Below are positions 16,943 to 25,667 of a stretch of DNA of 64,000 bases, piece after piece (within the stretch, counting starts at the first letter, position 1; each line of letters starts with the position of its first letter). The translations under genes and the position numbers were made by a program. The stretch is from WHSW01 sp963729075 (GTDB lineage: Bacteria > Actinomycetota > Thermoleophilia > Solirubrobacterales > 70-9), in the NCBI GenBank assembly GCA_963729075.1, contig CAVSMU010000012.1, forward strand, positions 62,001-126,000, read 5' to 3'. Under the pieces are notes generated by a model. It worked only from the letters and a program-made list of their open reading frames with translations, had not been told where the DNA came from and did no database searches.

Positions 16943-18553
16943 CTAGGCCGGGGGCGGCTCGGGCAGCGGCTCGGGCTCGGGCGGCGGCGGCGGCGAGGAG
17001 TCCACGGCCGGTGCCGGCTCGACCTCGACCGGCGGGGCGCTCGAAGGCGGCGGCGGTGCAGTGGGCTCGGCGACCGGAGCGACCGGGGCCGGCTCGGCGA
17101 TCGCGACCGTGGCCGCGCCGGAGCCGCTGTCGCTGGCGCCGGCGCCTGCCGCGCCCTCGCCACCGGCGGTGGGCCCGACGACGCCCTCGTGAAGCTGATC
17201 GGTGATCGGGGGCGCCGGCGGCACGGCGGGCTCGCTCGGCTCCTCGGCCGGCTGCGTGGGAGCCTGCTCGGCCGGCGGCCCAGCGCTCTCGCTCGGCCCG
17301 TCGACGGGGGTGGCCGTGTTGCTGACGCTCGCCGTGGCGGTGGCGGGGTGGGTCTGAAGCTTGATCTCGCCGGCGACGCCGATCCCGCCGCTGCCGCGCA
17401 CGGGCGGTCCGGAGACCGCGGCGGCACGGTCGCGCCCATCGTCGACGGGCTTGTCCGAATAGATCTCGCGCACTTCGACCGCGCCGGCGGTCAGCAGCGC
17501 GGCCGTGGCCGCGGTGGCTGCGGCCTTGGCGCCGAGCGCTCCGCCGATTCCGCCCGCGCCCGCGGCGGCGGCGCCGCCGGCGATCGCCGCGCCTCCGCCG
17601 GACGCGGCGGCGGCCGCGCCGCCCGCCCCGGCTGCGGCCCCGCCTGCGCCCGCTGCGGCGGCTCCGGCGCCCGTGCCTGCGACGGCGGATCCGCCGGCCA
17701 CCCCTCCGGTGCCGGCGGCCGTACCGCCCGCGGCCGAGCCTGAGCCGCCGAGCTTGCCAACGATCAGCTTGTGCAGCAGCGCCAGCGGACCGAGCGGCGC
17801 CAGCGCGGCAAGCGACTTCGTGTTCGAGCGCAGCTGGCCGCGGAACTCGTGGCAGGGCTCGCAGCGCTTGACGTGCTGGCGCACCGGTCCCGACGCCTTG
17901 CACAGGCCCTCGGCCGCCTCGGCGAGCTCGAGCCGGACCTCGCCGCAGGTGAGCTGGCGCGACTGTGAGGCCTCGGCGAGCGACATCCGTGCCCGCACCA
18001 GCAGCGACTTGACCGCCGGCACGGTGGTGTCCATGGTCTGCGCGATCTCCTCGTAGGAGAGCGCGTCGATCTCGCGCAGGAGCAGCGCGGTGCGCTGGGT
18101 CTCGGGAAGGTCCTTGACGTCGGCGACCAACGACCGGAAGTCCTCGCGGCCCTGCACGCGGTCGGCGGTGGTGACGCCACCCTCGCCCACCATGATGTCC
18201 ATCGAGTCCTGGCCCTCGGGCACCGGGCGCCGGAGGTGGTTGAGGCTCCGGTTGCGCGCGATCCGGTAGAGCCACGGGCGCGCGTTGATCGGGCGCTCGT
18301 CGGCGAGCATCGCCGCGTGCGCCTTGACGAACACCTCCTGGAGCACGTCTTCCGCGTCCTCGGTCGATCGCAGCATGTGGCGGCAGAAGGCGAGGAGGCG
18401 CGAGTGGTAGCGGTCGAAGAGCGCCTCGAAGGCGTGCTCGTGACCGGACCTGATCATCGCGACGAGCTTCTCGTCGCTCGCGAGTTTGAGCAGGGGCGAA
18501 CGCCGACCTAGCAGGCCGGCTCTACTCGCGTGGGTGAGGGTCGAGGCCTCCAT
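16943..18553 (-). CDS. ECF-type sigma-70 factor fused to a ZAS-like zinc motif and a long Gly/Ala- and Pro-rich tail
   Basis: 536 residues from ATG 18553. Sigma region 2 spans about 35-108 (DAEDVLQEVFVKAH, ARPWLYRIARNRSLN) and region 4 about 145-195 (LPETQRTALLLREIDALSY, VPAVKSLLVRAR). A cysteine-rich segment follows with C203, C218 and H227-x3-C231-x2-C234, the ZAS zinc anti-sigma signature. Then come a Gly/Ala stretch (269-345), a weak hydrophobic segment (342-361) and a Pro/Glu-rich tail. This looks like a sigma factor carrying its own regulatory domain, possibly membrane-associated. It is convergent with the kinase. Confidence 0.8.
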   Translation of the reverse strand: MEASTLTHASRAGLLGRRSPLLKLASDEKLVAMIRSGHEHAFEALFDRYHSRLLAFCRHMLRSTEDAEDVLQEVFVKAHAAMLADERPINARPWLYRIARNRSLNHLRRPVPEGQDSMDIMVGEGGVTTADRVQGREDFRSLVADVKDLPETQRTALLLREIDALSYEEIAQTMDTTVPAVKSLLVRARMSLAEASQSRQLTCGEVRLELAEAAEGLCKASGPVRQHVKRCEPCHEFRGQLRSNTKSLAALAPLGPLALLHKLIVGKLGGSGSAAGGTAAGTGGVAGGSAVAGTGAGAAAAGAGGAAAGAGGAAAAASGGGAAIAGGAAAAGAGGIGGALGAKAAATAATAALLTAGAVEVREIYSDKPVDDGRDRAAAVSGPPVRGSGGIGVAGEIKLQTHPATATASVSNTATPVDGPSESAGPPAEQAPTQPAEEPSEPAVPPAPPITDQLHEGVVGPTAGGEGAAGAGASDSGSGAATVAIAEPAPVAPVAEPTAPPPPSSAPPVEVEPAPAVDSSPPPPPEPEPLPEPPPA

Positions 18554-18692
18554 CACTTGGCGCGCGCTGTGCCCCCTTCGAAACACCGTAACAGCGGCGG
18601 GGTTGCGCTGACAATAAGTCTGCATTAGGCGCATTCAGCGCAGATAAAGGGCTTCGCCAAGCCGTCTACGGAGCCGGCCCGTCACGCCGCAG

Positions 18693-18777
18693 TGCCCGGG
18701 GCGGGATTCGAACCCGCAACGCTCTCGCGAGCAGCGGCTTTTAAGACCGCAGCCTTTACCAGTTTGGCTACCCGGGC
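18693..18777 (-). tRNA. tRNA-Leu (UAA)
   Basis: 85 nt class II tRNA. Acceptor GCCCGGG/CCCGGGC with discriminator A, anticodon stem GCGGT/GCCGC-type around the loop CTTAAAA (anticodon TAA), a long variable arm (GCTCGCGAGAGC) and T-loop TTCGAAT are all visible on the minus strand. No CCA is encoded. It lies between the divergent sigma gene and the HisKA-like mini-gene. Confidence 0.95.
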
Positions 18778-18808
18778 CCGGCGATCGTAGCCGGGTTAGA
18801 CTCGCCCC

Positions 18809-19015
18809 ATGGCCGAGGAGGAGGGGGCCTTCGAGCCCGACGAAATGCGGCTGCTCGCCCACGAGTTGCGCAACACGCTGTTCGCCACCGACATGCTGCT
18901 CGAGCGCGCGCTCGAGCACGAGGAGCTCGGCACGGACCCGATGGAGGACGTGCGCCGGGCGCGGGTCGGGGTGCAGGAGAGCCTCGAGGCGATCAAGCGC
19001 CGGCTGGACGTCTGA
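18809..19015 (+). CDS. 68-residue stand-alone HisKA (DHp)-like protein
   Basis: The segment LLAHELRNTLFATDML matches the histidine-kinase H-box (H18 in AHELRN), followed by a second helix (DVRRARVGVQESLEAIKRR) as in a DHp hairpin. There is no ATPase domain or sensor. ATG 18809 is 31 bp from the end of the tRNA-Leu gene. The gene overlaps the convergent TetR gene by 23 bp. It could be a phosphotransfer partner or a kinase dimerisation decoy (inference). Confidence 0.6.
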   Translation: MAEEEGAFEPDEMRLLAHELRNTLFATDMLLERALEHEELGTDPMEDVRRARVGVQESLEAIKRRLDV

Positions 19016-19586
19016 GCGGCAGCACCGCGTCGGCGATCTCCTCCGCCAGGCCGCGACCGATCGGCGCGCCGCTGACCAGCAGGCGGTAGTAGAGCGGGCC
19101 GTGCAGCAGGTCGGCGAGCAGGCCGAGATCCGCGTCCGGGGGCAGCTCGCCGCGCTGGACCCCGCGGCGAAGGACCTCGACCATCGCGTCGCGGCGCCGC
19201 TCCCAGACGACGCGGGTCGCCGCCTCGAGCTTCGGGTCGGCGGTTCGCAGCGCGAGCAGGTTCGGGATCACGTGGCGGGCCCGGGTGCGGGTGAGCGCGT
19301 GGATGAGCGTCGTGAGCAGCTCGACCACGTCCGAGCGAACGGCTCCGGTGTCGGGAACGCGTAGGTAGCGGCTGACGACGTCCTCGCAGGCGCCGAGGAC
19401 CAGGTCGGAGCGGGAGGGAAACCGGCGGTAGACCGTCGTCCGCGCGACGCCGGCGCGTCTGGCGACCTCCTCGATCTTCACGGCTTCGACGCCGCCCTCG
19501 TCGAGCAGGTCGAGCGTCGCCTCGACGATCGCGGTGTCGGCCTCGGCGCTCCGGGGCCTTCCGGGCTTTCGCTTCTCTTTATTCAA
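18993..19586 (-). CDS. TetR/AcrR-family transcriptional regulator
   Basis: 197 residues from TTG 19586 (the frame is open further upstream, but that would cross the operator). N-terminal HTH: VEAVKIEEVARRAGVARTTVYRRFPSRSDLV. The ligand-binding C-terminal domain has no assigned effector. Divergent from the ABC exporter at 19609 with a 6-bp-arm palindrome between them, so it likely represses that operon and itself. Confidence 0.88.
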   Translation of the reverse strand: MNKEKRKPGRPRSAEADTAIVEATLDLLDEGGVEAVKIEEVARRAGVARTTVYRRFPSRSDLVLGACEDVVSRYLRVPDTGAVRSDVVELLTTLIHALTRTRARHVIPNLLALRTADPKLEAATRVVWERRRDAMVEVLRRGVQRGELPPDADLGLLADLLHGPLYYRLLVSGAPIGRGLAEEIADAVLPLRRPAGA

Positions 19587-19589
19587 AAT

Positions 19590-19606
19590 CGCTACGGTAT
19601 GTAGCG
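19590..19606. promoter_or_regulatory. Candidate TetR operator between regulator and ABC exporter
   Basis: CGCTAC (19590-19595) and GTAGCG (19601-19606) form a perfect inverted repeat with a 5-nt centre. It sits 3 nt upstream of both start codons' promoter space, so binding would block both divergent promoters. Confidence 0.6.
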
Positions 19607-19608
19607 TA

Positions 19609-20568
19609 ATGGGCCTCGAGGATCGACTCGACCGACTGGATGGCCCGGCACCCGCCGCCGTCGTCGTCAGCGGCCTGCGCAAGTCATACGGCGACGACGA
19701 GGCGGTCCGCGGCGTCGACTTCGAGATCCCCGCCGGGACGATCTACGGGCTGCTGGGGCCGAACGGCGCCGGCAAGACCACGATCGTCGAGATCCTCGAG
19801 GGCTACCGCACGCGGACCTCGGGCGAGGTCTCGGTGCTGGGCGCCGACCCCGAGCGCGGCGCGGCCGAGCTCCGCGACCGGGTGGGGATCGTGCTCCAGG
19901 AGAGCGGGGTGGACCCGGACTTCACCGTTCGCGAGGCCCTCGATATCTACGGCGCCGCGTATTCCCGGCGCCGCCCGACCGCCGAGCTGATCGACCTCGT
20001 CGGCCTCGCGTCGAAGGCCGACTCGCGGACCGGCACGCTGTCGGGCGGCGAGCGGCGCCGACTCGACCTCGCGCTCGGCGTGGTCGGGGACCCCGACCTG
20101 ATCTACCTCGACGAGCCCACGACCGGCTTCGACCCGGAGGCGCGCCGCCGCTCGTGGGAGCTGATCGACGGGATGCGCGACGAGGGCAAGACGATCCTGC
20201 TCACCACGCACTACATGGAGGAGGCGCAGCGCCTCGCCGACCAGGTCGGCGTGCTCGCCGCGGGGCGGCTGGTCGCCACCGGCCCGCCGGAGGAGCTGGC
20301 GGGATCGAGTCCCGCCGAGGCCGAGGTCGCGTTCCACCTTCCGGCGGGCGTCGGCGCCGGGGAGCTGCCGCTTCCCCACAACGCCGAGCTCGCGCGCTCG
20401 AACGGCAGCGTCGTCTTCAACACGCCGACCCCGACCCGCGACCTCGCGCCGCTGCTCAGCTGGGCCGCGGAGCGCGGGATCGAGCTCGACGGCCTCGCGG
20501 TTCGCCGCGCGACGCTCGAGGACGCCTACCTCGAGCTGACCGCGAACGGGCAGGGGGAGCCGGAATGA
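19609..20568 (+). CDS. ABC transporter ATP-binding protein (ABC-2 / drug-resistance type)
   Basis: 319 residues. Walker A LLGPNGAGKTT, Q-loop IVLQESG, signature LSGGERRR, Walker B DLIYLDEPT and H-loop LTTHYMEE are all intact. The C-terminal ~90 residues resemble the DrrA-type accessory domain. ATG 19609 lies directly after the palindromic operator. It is translationally coupled to the permease by ATGA. Likely exports a hydrophobic compound or drug under TetR control. Confidence 0.92.
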   Translation: MGLEDRLDRLDGPAPAAVVVSGLRKSYGDDEAVRGVDFEIPAGTIYGLLGPNGAGKTTIVEILEGYRTRTSGEVSVLGADPERGAAELRDRVGIVLQESGVDPDFTVREALDIYGAAYSRRRPTAELIDLVGLASKADSRTGTLSGGERRRLDLALGVVGDPDLIYLDEPTTGFDPEARRRSWELIDGMRDEGKTILLTTHYMEEAQRLADQVGVLAAGRLVATGPPEELAGSSPAEAEVAFHLPAGVGAGELPLPHNAELARSNGSVVFNTPTPTRDLAPLLSWAAERGIELDGLAVRRATLEDAYLELTANGQGEPE

Positions 20569-21386
20569 GCACCGGCCGGCAGCTCGCGCTGCTCGGGCGC
20601 TGGAGCGTCGGGCGGCTGCGGCTGTTCGTGCGCACCCCGCGGGCCGCGTTCTTCACGATCGTCTTCCCGCTGCTTCTGCTCCTCCTGCTGAACTCGGTCA
20701 ACAGCGGCGTCACCGTGCCGAGCCCCTCGGGACAGGACGTCGCCTTCGCCACCTACTTCACGCCGTCGATCGGGATCTTCGGCCTCGTGACCGCGTGCTA
20801 CACGGCGGTCATCTTCGGGATCACGACCGCCCGCGACCGCGGCATCCTCAAGCGCGTCCAGGGCACGCCGCTGCCCGGCTGGATCTATCTCGGCGCCTGG
20901 GCGATCTCGGCGATCGTCTCCGGGATCGCGAGCGTCGTGCTGCTGGTCGTGGTCGGCATGGCGTTCTTCGGTGTCTCGATCGAGCCGCGGCTGATCCCGG
21001 CGGCGCTCGTCACTCTCGTGCTCGGCGGGACGGCGCTGAGCGCGCTCGGGCTTGCCGTTTCCACCTTCGTCTCCAAGGCCGAGTCGGCGCCGGCGGTGGC
21101 CAACATCACGATGTTCCCGGTCATCTTTCTCTCCGGCGTGTTCTTCCCGCTCACCGGCGCGCCGGACTGGATCCAGCGCGTCGCCGACGTGCTGCCGGTC
21201 GCGCACCTGGTCGACTCGTTCACCGCCTGCTTCGACCCGACGACCACCGGCAGCGGCTTCACCGGCGATCTGTGGCCGCTGGTGCTCTGGACCGCGATCG
21301 GGCTCGCCATCGCGGTCCGCCGCTTCCGGGTCGAGATGACCGCGGCGGGCGGCGACCGCCACCGCGTCGCGCCGGCGTCGGCCTAG
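20565..21386 (+). CDS. ABC-2 type transporter permease
   Basis: 273 residues with about six membrane helices (for example IVFPLLLLLLLNSV, SVVLLVVVGMAFF, TMFPVIFLSGVFFPL). The GVFFPLTGAPDWIQ and DVLPVAHLVDSF segments are characteristic of the ABC-2 family. It overlaps the ATPase gene by 4 bp and would form the membrane half of the exporter. It is followed by the palindromic repeat array and a convergent TetR gene. Confidence 0.9.
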   Translation: MSTGRQLALLGRWSVGRLRLFVRTPRAAFFTIVFPLLLLLLLNSVNSGVTVPSPSGQDVAFATYFTPSIGIFGLVTACYTAVIFGITTARDRGILKRVQGTPLPGWIYLGAWAISAIVSGIASVVLLVVVGMAFFGVSIEPRLIPAALVTLVLGGTALSALGLAVSTFVSKAESAPAVANITMFPVIFLSGVFFPLTGAPDWIQRVADVLPVAHLVDSFTACFDPTTTGSGFTGDLWPLVLWTAIGLAIAVRRFRVEMTAAGGDRHRVAPASA

Positions 21387-21400
21387 CCCCAAGAAGCGCG

Positions 21401-21555
21401 AACGTCCCGGAGCCCCCCAACCCCCGCGAACGTCCCGGAGGGCCTCCCCCAGCGACCACTCCGGGACGTTCGGCGTGGTGCGCGGCCGACCCACGACGTC
21501 CCCAACGCGCGAACGTCCCGGAGTACCCGCTCCGGCAACCACTCCGGGACGTTCG
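21401..21555. repeat. Second palindromic array (AACGTCCC...GGGACGTT) between convergent genes
   Basis: A lone left arm at 21401-21408 is followed by hairpin units at 21429-21470 and 21512-21553. In the last unit CGAACGTCCCGGAGT (21510-21524) pairs perfectly with ACTCCGGGACGTTCG (21541-21555), 15 bp. It shares arms and CGCG-rich linkers with the array at 7902-8078 and again lies between convergent genes. Confidence 0.85.
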
Positions 21556-21567
21556 GCGCTGGGCGGC

Positions 21568-22172
21568 TTAGGCGGCGGCGACGAGGCCGGACATCAGCTC
21601 GACCGCCTCGTCGGCGTCCAGACCTTGGTTTCGCACCAGCGAGCGCCAGGTCTCGAACGCGAGGGCGTGGGCGATCGCGGCCCGCGCCCGGCGACGCCGC
21701 GCGCCGCGCTCGGGCCGGCCGTGGGCGCAGCGCGTCGCCGGCGAGCTCGAAGTAGCGCCTCGGACGCCTTGGCCGGCGCGCGCAGCGCCGGCACCAGGGG
21801 GCGGTCACGGCGCACGTTGGCGAGCATGCGCTCGTTGCGTGCATACCAGGCATAGACGTCGCTCGAGCGCCGCGGCGCAGGCGCTCGTCGGGATCTGCGA
21901 CCTCGCTCCACGCGCTTGGATCGGGCGGTGGATGAAGCGAGGCCCAATGCGACGAGCAGGCCGCGAACAGGGCCTCGTCGTCGGGGAAGTGGCGGTAGAC
22001 GGTCGCCCGCTGGACGCCGGCGCTGGTCGGCGACCGCGCTCAGCGTCGTCCGCGCCGGCCCGATCGAGCCGTGCAGGTCGATGACGGCCTCGGTGATCCG
22101 CAGCCGCGTCTCCTGCTCCTGCTCGGCGCGGCGGCGCTTGCGGTAGGGACGGGTCTTGCTTTCAGTAGACAT
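21568..22172 (-). pseudogene. TetR-family regulator, reading frame broken by about five single-base insertions
   Basis: The N-terminus from ATG 22172 (TRLRITEAVIDLHGSIGPARTTLSAVAD, quoted in part) is a TetR HTH. It continues one frame over as GVQRATVYRHFPDDEALFAA, then YAWYARNERMLANVRRDRP, YFELAGDALR and finally AIAHALAFETWRSLVRNQG to a TAA at 21568. Each join needs one surplus base (near 22025, two near 21860-21875, near 21765 and near 21724). Removing five bases leaves exactly 200 codons. It is either a sequencing artefact or a decaying regulator; the pattern favours the former. Divergent from the cupin. Confidence 0.7.
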
Positions 22173-22181
22173 TTGTGTCTA
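22166..22181. promoter_or_regulatory. Palindromic operator over the tetR start codon
   Basis: TAGACA (22166-22171), TTTG, TGTCTA (22176-22181): a perfect 6-bp-arm inverted repeat that includes the TetR start codon and ends 7 nt before the -35 of the cupin promoter. Likely the site for the TetR protein encoded leftward. Confidence 0.65.
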
Positions 22182-22188
22182 ATCAATC

Positions 22189-22218
22189 TTGACAGATCGA
22201 GACGACGTGTGGTAGGTT
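22189..22218 (+). promoter_or_regulatory. Sigma-70-like promoter of the cupin gene
   Basis: TTGACA at 22189-22194 and TAGGTT at 22213-22218 with an 18-bp spacer. A consensus -35 is rare in this window. The gene's SD (GAAAGGA, about 22238-22244) and ATG 22256 follow at sensible distances. Confidence 0.6.
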
Positions 22219-22255
22219 CGCCGAACACTACTGTTCAACGAAAGGATTTCGCGCC

Positions 22256-22807
22256 ATGTTCGACACCACTCAGCTCAAGCTCTACGACCACACCCAGGGG
22301 CCCCGGAAGATCGGTCCCGACGAGGGGTACTCCGTCCAGCTGCCCGGCGTCGGCGTTCGCTTCATGGCGTGGACCGAGGAGACCGGCGGCGGCTTCTCGA
22401 TGGTGGAGCACCCGATCGCGCCGCGGACGCTGGCCGCGCCGTGGCACATGCACACGCGAGAGGACGAGTACTCGTACGTGCTCGAGGGCCGCCTGGGCGC
22501 GCTGCTGGGCGACGACGAGGTCTACGCCGAGCCCGGCGACTTCGTGTTCAAGCCCCGGAATCAGTGGCACACGTTCTGGAACGCCGGCGACGAGCCATGC
22601 CGGATCCTCGAGATCATCTCTCCGGGCGGGTTCGAGCACATGTTCCGCGAGATGGGCGAGCTGACGAGCGAGCCGGACCCCGCGAAGCTGGCTGACTTCA
22701 GCGAGCGTTACGGGATTCAGTTCGACCCCGACGGCACCGCCCGGGTTGCCGAGCGCTTCGGGCTGGTGCAGAACTACGTCCCGGACGACGCCCCTACAGC
22801 TGCGTGA
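22256..22807 (+). CDS. Cupin-domain protein
   Basis: 183 residues. Cupin motif 1 is PWHMHTREDEYSYVLEG and motif 2 is GDFVFKPRNQWHTFWN, giving the usual His/Glu/His metal set. The downstream region (LADFSERYGIQFDPDGT) is common in quercetinase-like cupins of actinobacteria. It is controlled by a strong promoter next to a TetR operator. It runs convergently into the aldehyde dehydrogenase gene, sharing 14 bp at their 3' ends. Substrate unknown. Confidence 0.85.
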   Translation: MFDTTQLKLYDHTQGPRKIGPDEGYSVQLPGVGVRFMAWTEETGGGFSMVEHPIAPRTLAAPWHMHTREDEYSYVLEGRLGALLGDDEVYAEPGDFVFKPRNQWHTFWNAGDEPCRILEIISPGGFEHMFREMGELTSEPDPAKLADFSERYGIQFDPDGTARVAERFGLVQNYVPDDAPTAA

Positions 22808-24282
22808 AGACCGACTTGGTCTCGAGGTAGGCGTCGAGGTTGTGGTGGCCCTTCTCGCGGCCGATCCCCGACGCCTTGTAGCCGCCGAACGGCACTGAGG
22901 GGTCGCCGGCGCCCCAGTTGTTGATGTAGACGGAGCCGGACTTGAGCAGCGCCGCGAGCTTGTGGGCCTTGGAGATGTCCCGGGTCCACACGCCCGCGGC
23001 GAGGCCGTAGTCGCTGTCGTTGGCCCGCCGGGCCACCTCCTCGAGGTCCTCGAACGGCTGCGCGACCAGCACCGGGCCGAAGATCTCCTCCCGGGCGATC
23101 CGCATCCCGTCCTCGACGCCGGTGAACAGCGTCGGGTCGACGAAGTAGCCGCCGCGCCCGTCACCGTTGGGCCTGCCGCCGGCGACGGCCTCGGCGCCCT
23201 CCTCGAGCCCCGAGTCGATGTAGCCGCTCACGCGGCCGTACTGCTCCTCGGAGATCAGCGGGCCGAACTCGGTGTCGGGGTCGAGGCCCGGCCCGACCTT
23301 CGCCTCGCGGGCGAACTTGGCGAGCCGCGCGACGAACTCTTCGAAGAGCTCGGCCTGCACGAACAGGCGCGACGCCGCGTTGCAGGACTGGCCGGAGTTC
23401 GAGTAGATGCCGAGGAACGAGCCCTTGACCGCGGCGTCGAAGTCGGCGTCGGGAAGGACGATGTTCGGGCTCTTGCCGCCGAGCTCGAGCGTCACGCGCT
23501 TGAGCGCGCGCCCGCACTTGGCGCCGATCTCGCGCCCGACCACGGTCGAGCCGGTGAATGCGACCTTGTCGACGTCGGGGTGGTCGACGAGGGCGGCGCC
23601 GGTCTCGCCGTCGCCGGTGAGCACGTTGAGCGTCCCCTCGGGGAAACCGGCCTCGAGCGCCAGCTCGCCGAGGCGCAGCGCGGTGAGCGGCGTCTGCTCG
23701 GCCGGCTTGAGCACCGTCGAGCAGCCGGCGGCGAGGGCCGGGGCGACCTTCCAGATCGCCATCAGCAGCGGGAAGTTCCACGGGCACGATCTGCGCGCAG
23801 ACGCCGACCGGCTCCTTGAGCGTGTAGCAGAAGAGGTCGCGCGCGGAGACCGGGAAGGTCTCGCCCTCGATCTTCGTCGGCCAGCCGGCGTAGTAGCGCA
23901 GGTGGTTGACCGAGGCGGCGATGTCGCCGCCGGCCGCCGCGAGCGGCTTGCCGTTGTCGAGCGACTCGAGCTCGGCGAGCTCGGTGCCGTTGGCCTTGAT
24001 CAGCTCCGCGAGCGTGTACATGAACCCGGCGCGCTTCGACGGCGAGACCTTGCGCAGCCCGCCCTCGAGCGCGGCGCGGGCGGCGCCGACGGCGCGATCG
24101 ACGTCCTCGGGCCCGCCCTGGGCGACGGCGACGATCGGCTCGCCGGTCGCCGGATCGATCGTCTCGAACGTTCGCCCGTCGGCGGCCTCGACATGTTCAC
24201 CGCCGATCAGCAGCTTCTTCGGTCCCTCGTCGACGAAGGCGCGGGCGGTCTCGGACAGCGATTGCGCGGTGGCTGTGGTCAT
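22794..24282 (-). CDS. NAD(P)-dependent aldehyde dehydrogenase, frameshifted at about 23781
   Basis: From ATG 24282 the N-terminal cofactor domain reads to KEPVGVCAQIVP. The family then expects WNFPLLMAIWK, which appears one frame over after a surplus base at 23781. The rest is intact: FTGSTVVGREI (NAD), LELGGKSPN (general-base Glu) and NSGQSCNAASR (nucleophile Cys). With one base removed the protein is 495 residues, normal for the family. It oxidises an aldehyde to the acid. Same strand as, and 29 bp after, the MFS gene, so probably co-transcribed. Confidence 0.88.
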
Positions 24283-24311
24283 GCCTGGATCGTAGCCCTG
24301 TGGGGGCGCCG

Positions 24312-25628
24312 CTATGCCTGCCGCTCGGGCGCGGCGACCGTGACCAGCGCCGGGGTCTCGACCTCGGGCGCGCAGGGCGCCGGGCCGGGCGGCTCGGAGC
24401 TGCCGCCGACGGCGCCGCGGACGCCGATCGGGCCGGTCGGCACCCAGCCGCGGTAGCGGCGCACTAGCACCAGCAGGCCGATCAGCCCGACGAGCGCCGA
24501 GAGGGCGCCCGCGTAGGCGACCGTGCCGCGGGCGCCGATCGCGGCCACCAGCACGCCGCCGGCGGCGAAGGCGCCGAGCTCGGCGGCGTTGCGGATCCCG
24601 TTGTAGGCGGCGAAGGCGCGCCCGTGCAGCTCGTCGGGCACGCGGACGTGGATCAGGCTGCGGAACATCACGTTCTTGAGCCCGTGCGCGAGTCCGCCCA
24701 CGAACGAGCAGACGAGAAAGAAGGCGAAGCTCAGCCACAGCGCCGGCAGCGCCAGCCCCAGCCCCTGCACGGCGGCGGCGAGCAGGCCGGTGGCGGCGAC
24801 GGCGCCGGCGGCGACCCGGGGCGAGAGCAGCAGCGCGCCCATCGCCATGCCGACGGTCCACAGGGAGAGGAAGGCGCCGTAGGAGACGTCGCCGCGATCG
24901 AGCACGTCCTGCACGAAGAACAGCTCGCCGACCCAGACCGCGGACATGAACAGCAGCGAGCCGAACGCGACGGTCATCACCAGCGCGAGCGTCCGGTCGC
25001 GGAACAGAAATGCGATTCCGTCGCGCGCCCGCTGCGGCTCGGCGCCGTCGCCGACCGCCGGCTGGCGCCGGACCCGAAGCGCCAGCGCGGCGACGGCGAC
25101 CGCGGCGAAGGTCGCCGCGTCGACGAGCATCGCGAGCTCGAGGCCGCCGGCCGCATAGAGCAGCGCGCCGAGCACCGGGCCGAGGCCGAAGCCGATGTAG
25201 CGGGCCGTCTCGACGTGGCCGTTTGCCTCCTGGACCCGGTCCGAGCCGGCGAGCGGCGGCACGAGCGCGAACTCGGCGGGGGAGGAGACGGCGAAGACGA
25301 CCCCGAGCAGCGCCGTGAGCGCCAGCAGGGCCGCGGTGCCCGTGGTGAAGGCGACCACGGCCGCGGCGACCGCGCCGATCGCGGAGGCCGCGGCCAGCAG
25401 CCGCGTGGCCTCGATGCGGTCGACCAGGAGCCCGGCGTGGCCGGCGACCGCGACCGAGGGCCCGAAGAGGCAGATCCAGAGCGCGGCGACCGCGAAGCCG
25501 GAGTCGGTCGACTGCTTGACCTCGAGCCCGAGGGCGACGATCGCGACCCAGTCGCCGAGCGCCGAGAGGCCCACCGAGCCGGCGACGAGGCGAAAGTCGC
25601 GATCGCGCAGCAGGCTCCCCCGGTTCAT
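24312..25628 (-). CDS. MFS transporter (MFS_3 / enterobactin-exporter-like)
   Basis: 438 residues and about 12 membrane helices. The start RDRDFRLVAGSVGLSALGDW and the inter-domain segment RTLALVMTVAFGSLLFMSAVW (quoted in part) are typical of the MFS_3 group. The C-terminal 35 residues are a Pro/Gly-rich cytoplasmic tail. It lies between a secreted-protein gene and the aldehyde dehydrogenase on the same strand. Substrate unknown; efflux is the usual role of this subgroup. Confidence 0.85.
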   Translation of the reverse strand: MNRGSLLRDRDFRLVAGSVGLSALGDWVAIVALGLEVKQSTDSGFAVAALWICLFGPSVAVAGHAGLLVDRIEATRLLAAASAIGAVAAAVVAFTTGTAALLALTALLGVVFAVSSPAEFALVPPLAGSDRVQEANGHVETARYIGFGLGPVLGALLYAAGGLELAMLVDAATFAAVAVAALALRVRRQPAVGDGAEPQRARDGIAFLFRDRTLALVMTVAFGSLLFMSAVWVGELFFVQDVLDRGDVSYGAFLSLWTVGMAMGALLLSPRVAAGAVAATGLLAAAVQGLGLALPALWLSFAFFLVCSFVGGLAHGLKNVMFRSLIHVRVPDELHGRAFAAYNGIRNAAELGAFAAGGVLVAAIGARGTVAYAGALSALVGLIGLLVLVRRYRGWVPTGPIGVRGAVGGSSEPPGPAPCAPEVETPALVTVAAPERQA

Positions 25629-25667
25629 CGGGCCGAACCTAGTTGTTCGCGCGGAGGGCTCCGGGGC

